Assembly: GCA_964569295.1 (NCBI GenBank)
Contig: CAZMVU010000100.1
Span: forward strand, 1-16,865
From: CAZMVU01 sp964569295
GTDB lineage: Bacteria; Hydrogenedentota; Hydrogenedentia; Hydrogenedentales; JAGMZX01
DNA: 16,865 nucleotides
Direction of reading: 5' to 3'
Made by a program: the position numbers and the translations under genes. Below the pieces are notes generated by a model. The model did no database searches. It was given only the letters and a program-made list of their open reading frames with translations, and had not been told where the DNA came from. Positions 15,222-16,865 of the stretch are shown in pieces (the stretch's first letter is position 1; each line of letters opens with the position of its first letter).

Positions 15222-15869
15222 ATGTTCTTCAAAAGGCGGCAAAACGAGCTCGAAGGACGCCTGACGGATTACCGGGAAAAGGCGGCGCTCTGTGTCACAC
15301 GCTTCTACGAGAGTTTACAGCGCTATCTCCAGTCCGGCGACCTGGAACAGCTTCGCGAAGATGTGACGCTGATCCACAAGGCGGAAAGCCAGGCAGATGA
15401 CCTGCGCCGGGACATCGAGGTCATGATGTACAGCAAGGCGCTGTTTCCCGAGTCACGCGGCGATGTACTGGGCCTGATCGAGACCATGGACGAGGTGCCA
15501 AACCAGGCGGAGACCTGCATGCGCCTCATCGTCAACCAGTACATCCGCATCCCCGAATCGCTCCACCGCGATATCGGCCGCCTGGTTGAAACATGTACGG
15601 AATGCGTGGACGCCATGCTCGAGGCCACCACCAAACTCTTCAGCGATTTTACGAACGCGGCCCTCACCATCGGCAAAATCGACGAGCTCGAGAGCGAGGC
15701 GGACGGCATCGAAGGGGAACTCCTGCAGGCCATCTTCGCCGATGACGCATTGAGCGATCTCGACAAGGTGCTGCTGCGCGACTTGGTCAGCAGCATCTCT
15801 CACATTGCCGATCGCGCGGAGGCCGTGGGCGACCGGGTGCGCATCATTGTGGCCAAGCGGGTGCTCTAG
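15222..15869 (+). CDS. DUF47 family PhoU-like Pit accessory protein
   Basis: A 215-residue, almost wholly helical protein starting MFFKRRQNELEGRL. It has the DUF47/TIGR00153 (PhoU-like) pattern: KAESQADDLRRDIE (about 50-63), ETMDEVPNQAE (about 87-97), IDELESEADGIEGELL (about 149-164) and SHIADRAEAVGDRVRI (about 193-208). The repeated E-xx-AD and D-x-AE helices are the family's metal-binding type. These proteins are found beside PiT phosphate transporters, and are thought to modulate Pi transport. AAGGAG lies 11 nt upstream of the ATG. The stop is one base before the PiT start, so the two form a transcriptional and translational unit. It follows the GH36-like gene by 15 bp. Confidence 0.92.
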   Translation: MFFKRRQNELEGRLTDYREKAALCVTRFYESLQRYLQSGDLEQLREDVTLIHKAESQADDLRRDIEVMMYSKALFPESRGDVLGLIETMDEVPNQAETCMRLIVNQYIRIPESLHRDIGRLVETCTECVDAMLEATTKLFSDFTNAALTIGKIDELESEADGIEGELLQAIFADDALSDLDKVLLRDLVSSISHIADRAEAVGDRVRIIVAKRVL

Positions 15870-15870
15870 C

Positions 15871-16815
15871 ATGGGAGCCTGGACTGCCTATAGTCCCTTG
15901 GGCGGTGGCCTGTACCTCGGGTGGGCCCTCGGCGCGAACGACGCTGCAAATGTATTCGGGACCGCCGTGGCTACCCGGGTGGTCAGCTACCGCACAGCCA
16001 CGTGGCTGTGCGGCGCCTTTGTCATTCTCGGCGCCGTGCTGCAAGGAGAAGCGGGAATCGAAACGCTCAGCGCCATCACGGACCAGACGGTGAACACGGC
16101 GGTCATCGTGACCTTGGCAGCGGCGGTCACGGGAACGATCATGACCGTGTTCGGCATGCCCATCAGCACCTCACAGGCGGTGGTGGGCGCGATCCTCGGC
16201 ATTGGCCTCGCCACGAAAAACACCGACACCTCGGAACTGGTGAAGGTCATTATCTGCTGGATCGGCACACCTATCGGCGCCATGGCCATTGCCGTGGTGG
16301 TCTTTCGGCTCCTGGCGTGGCTTACTCAGTGGACGCACATCAGTATGTTTACGCGGGACAATGTGTTGCGCTACGGGCTGTTGCTGGCGGGCATTTACGG
16401 TTCCTATGCCCTGGGCGCGAACAATGTCACCAATACGACCGGCATGTTCTCCGGTCTGCTTCCGGGCGTAAACGACCGCGCACTCGCCGCCATCGGCGGC
16501 ACGGCCATCGCGGCCGGGAGCATCACCTACAGCCACCGCGTCATGATGAGCCTCGGCAAAGGCATGATGCGGCTCGACGCGTTCACGGCGCTCGTGGCGG
16601 TGCTGGGCATGAGCGTGACGGTGCATGTCTTCGCCATGGTGGGCGTGCCCGTCAGCACAAGCCAGGGGATTGTCGGCGCCATCCTCGGCATTGGCGCGGT
16701 ACGCGGCGCACACGCGATCAACTTCCGCTGGCTGTGGCGCGTCGCCATTGCCTGGGTAGCCACCCCGTTTATCGCGCTCATCCTTTCCGCCGCCGCCTAC
16801 GCCATTTTCCTCTAA
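15871..16815 (+). CDS. PiT-family inorganic phosphate transporter
   Basis: A 314-residue inner-membrane protein with about ten helices. It has the inverted internal duplication of PiT transporters: GWALGANDAANVFGTAV (about 19-35) is matched by YALGANNVTNTTG (about 174-187), and GMPISTSQAVVGAILGIG by GVPVSTSQGIVGAILGIG. The GANDAAN signature is the Na+/H+:phosphate symport motif (PF01384). It imports Pi, probably as metal-phosphate, at low affinity. ATG 15871 is preferred: it is 1 bp after the DUF47 stop and begins just before the first helix, whereas an in-frame start at 15805 would lie inside the DUF47 gene and add an unsupported Arg/Cys-rich tail. The length is compact but within family range, and there is no large central loop. 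Confidence 0.93.
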   Translation: MGAWTAYSPLGGGLYLGWALGANDAANVFGTAVATRVVSYRTATWLCGAFVILGAVLQGEAGIETLSAITDQTVNTAVIVTLAAAVTGTIMTVFGMPISTSQAVVGAILGIGLATKNTDTSELVKVIICWIGTPIGAMAIAVVVFRLLAWLTQWTHISMFTRDNVLRYGLLLAGIYGSYALGANNVTNTTGMFSGLLPGVNDRALAAIGGTAIAAGSITYSHRVMMSLGKGMMRLDAFTALVAVLGMSVTVHVFAMVGVPVSTSQGIVGAILGIGAVRGAHAINFRWLWRVAIAWVATPFIALILSAAAYAIFL

Positions 16816-16816
16816 C

Positions 16817-16831
16817 GTGGGCTGCGCCCAC
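16817..16831 (+). terminator. Short hairpin after the phosphate transporter gene
   Basis: GTGGGC, loop TGC, GCCCAC directly after the stop: a perfect 6-bp GC stem. No T-run follows within the window, so intrinsic termination is only possible, not shown. Confidence 0.3.
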
Positions 16832-16865
16832 AACCCAAGGATCGAATGGCGTGTTCCCCGGTTGT

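Noticed and set aside
15805..15870. Upstream start for the PiT transporter
   Set aside because: Would lie inside the DUF47 gene and add a tail unlike the family; ATG 15871 fits spacing and topology.

Overview
The window is GC-rich, densely coded bacterial DNA. It carries two proteins with twin-arginine signals (a formylglycine sulfatase and a TIM-barrel-like protein), a secreted beta-helix protein, a Gfo/Idh/MocA oxidoreductase and a GH36-like protein. That mix is typical of polysaccharide-degrading lineages such as Planctomycetota, Verrucomicrobiota/Lentisphaerota or Candidatus Hydrogenedentota. No rRNA or other phylogenetic marker is present, so the assignment is inference, with Hydrogenedentota-like as my preferred guess. 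The TonB-like gene implies a diderm envelope.

Layout: (1) 1-286, minus strand: the 5' part of a TonB-like gene with a Glu-Pro repeat, divergent from a GT-C membrane glycosyltransferase-like gene (395-2026). (2) 2102-5474, plus strand: a stand-alone HD protein of the Ppx/GppA C-terminal type, a gap holding a MITE/REP-like inverted-repeat element, then a tightly overlapping trio of two paralogous thymidylate-kinase-like P-loop proteins and a CHAD protein. (3) 5560-10926, plus strand: three exported proteins (sulfatase, TIM-barrel-like protein, beta-helix protein) separated by gaps with stem-loops and repeat-like DNA. (4) 11032-11241, minus strand: a small unrecognised gene with a strong ribosome binding site and an intrinsic-type terminator. 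(5) 11822-16815, plus strand: a Gfo/Idh/MocA oxidoreductase overlapping a large secreted GH36-fold protein, then a DUF47 (PhoU-like) and PiT phosphate-transporter pair.

Two themes stand out. The first is phosphate/polyphosphate: Ppx-type HD protein, CHAD (a polyphosphate-binding fold) and DUF47/PiT. Within it sits a kinase pair whose second member has Arg in place of the Walker A lysine, and neither member keeps the canonical dTMP-kinase TREPGGT loop. This module is the best candidate here for an undescribed system. The second is extracellular glycan processing, including a GH36-like protein in which the expected catalytic aspartates appear to be gone.
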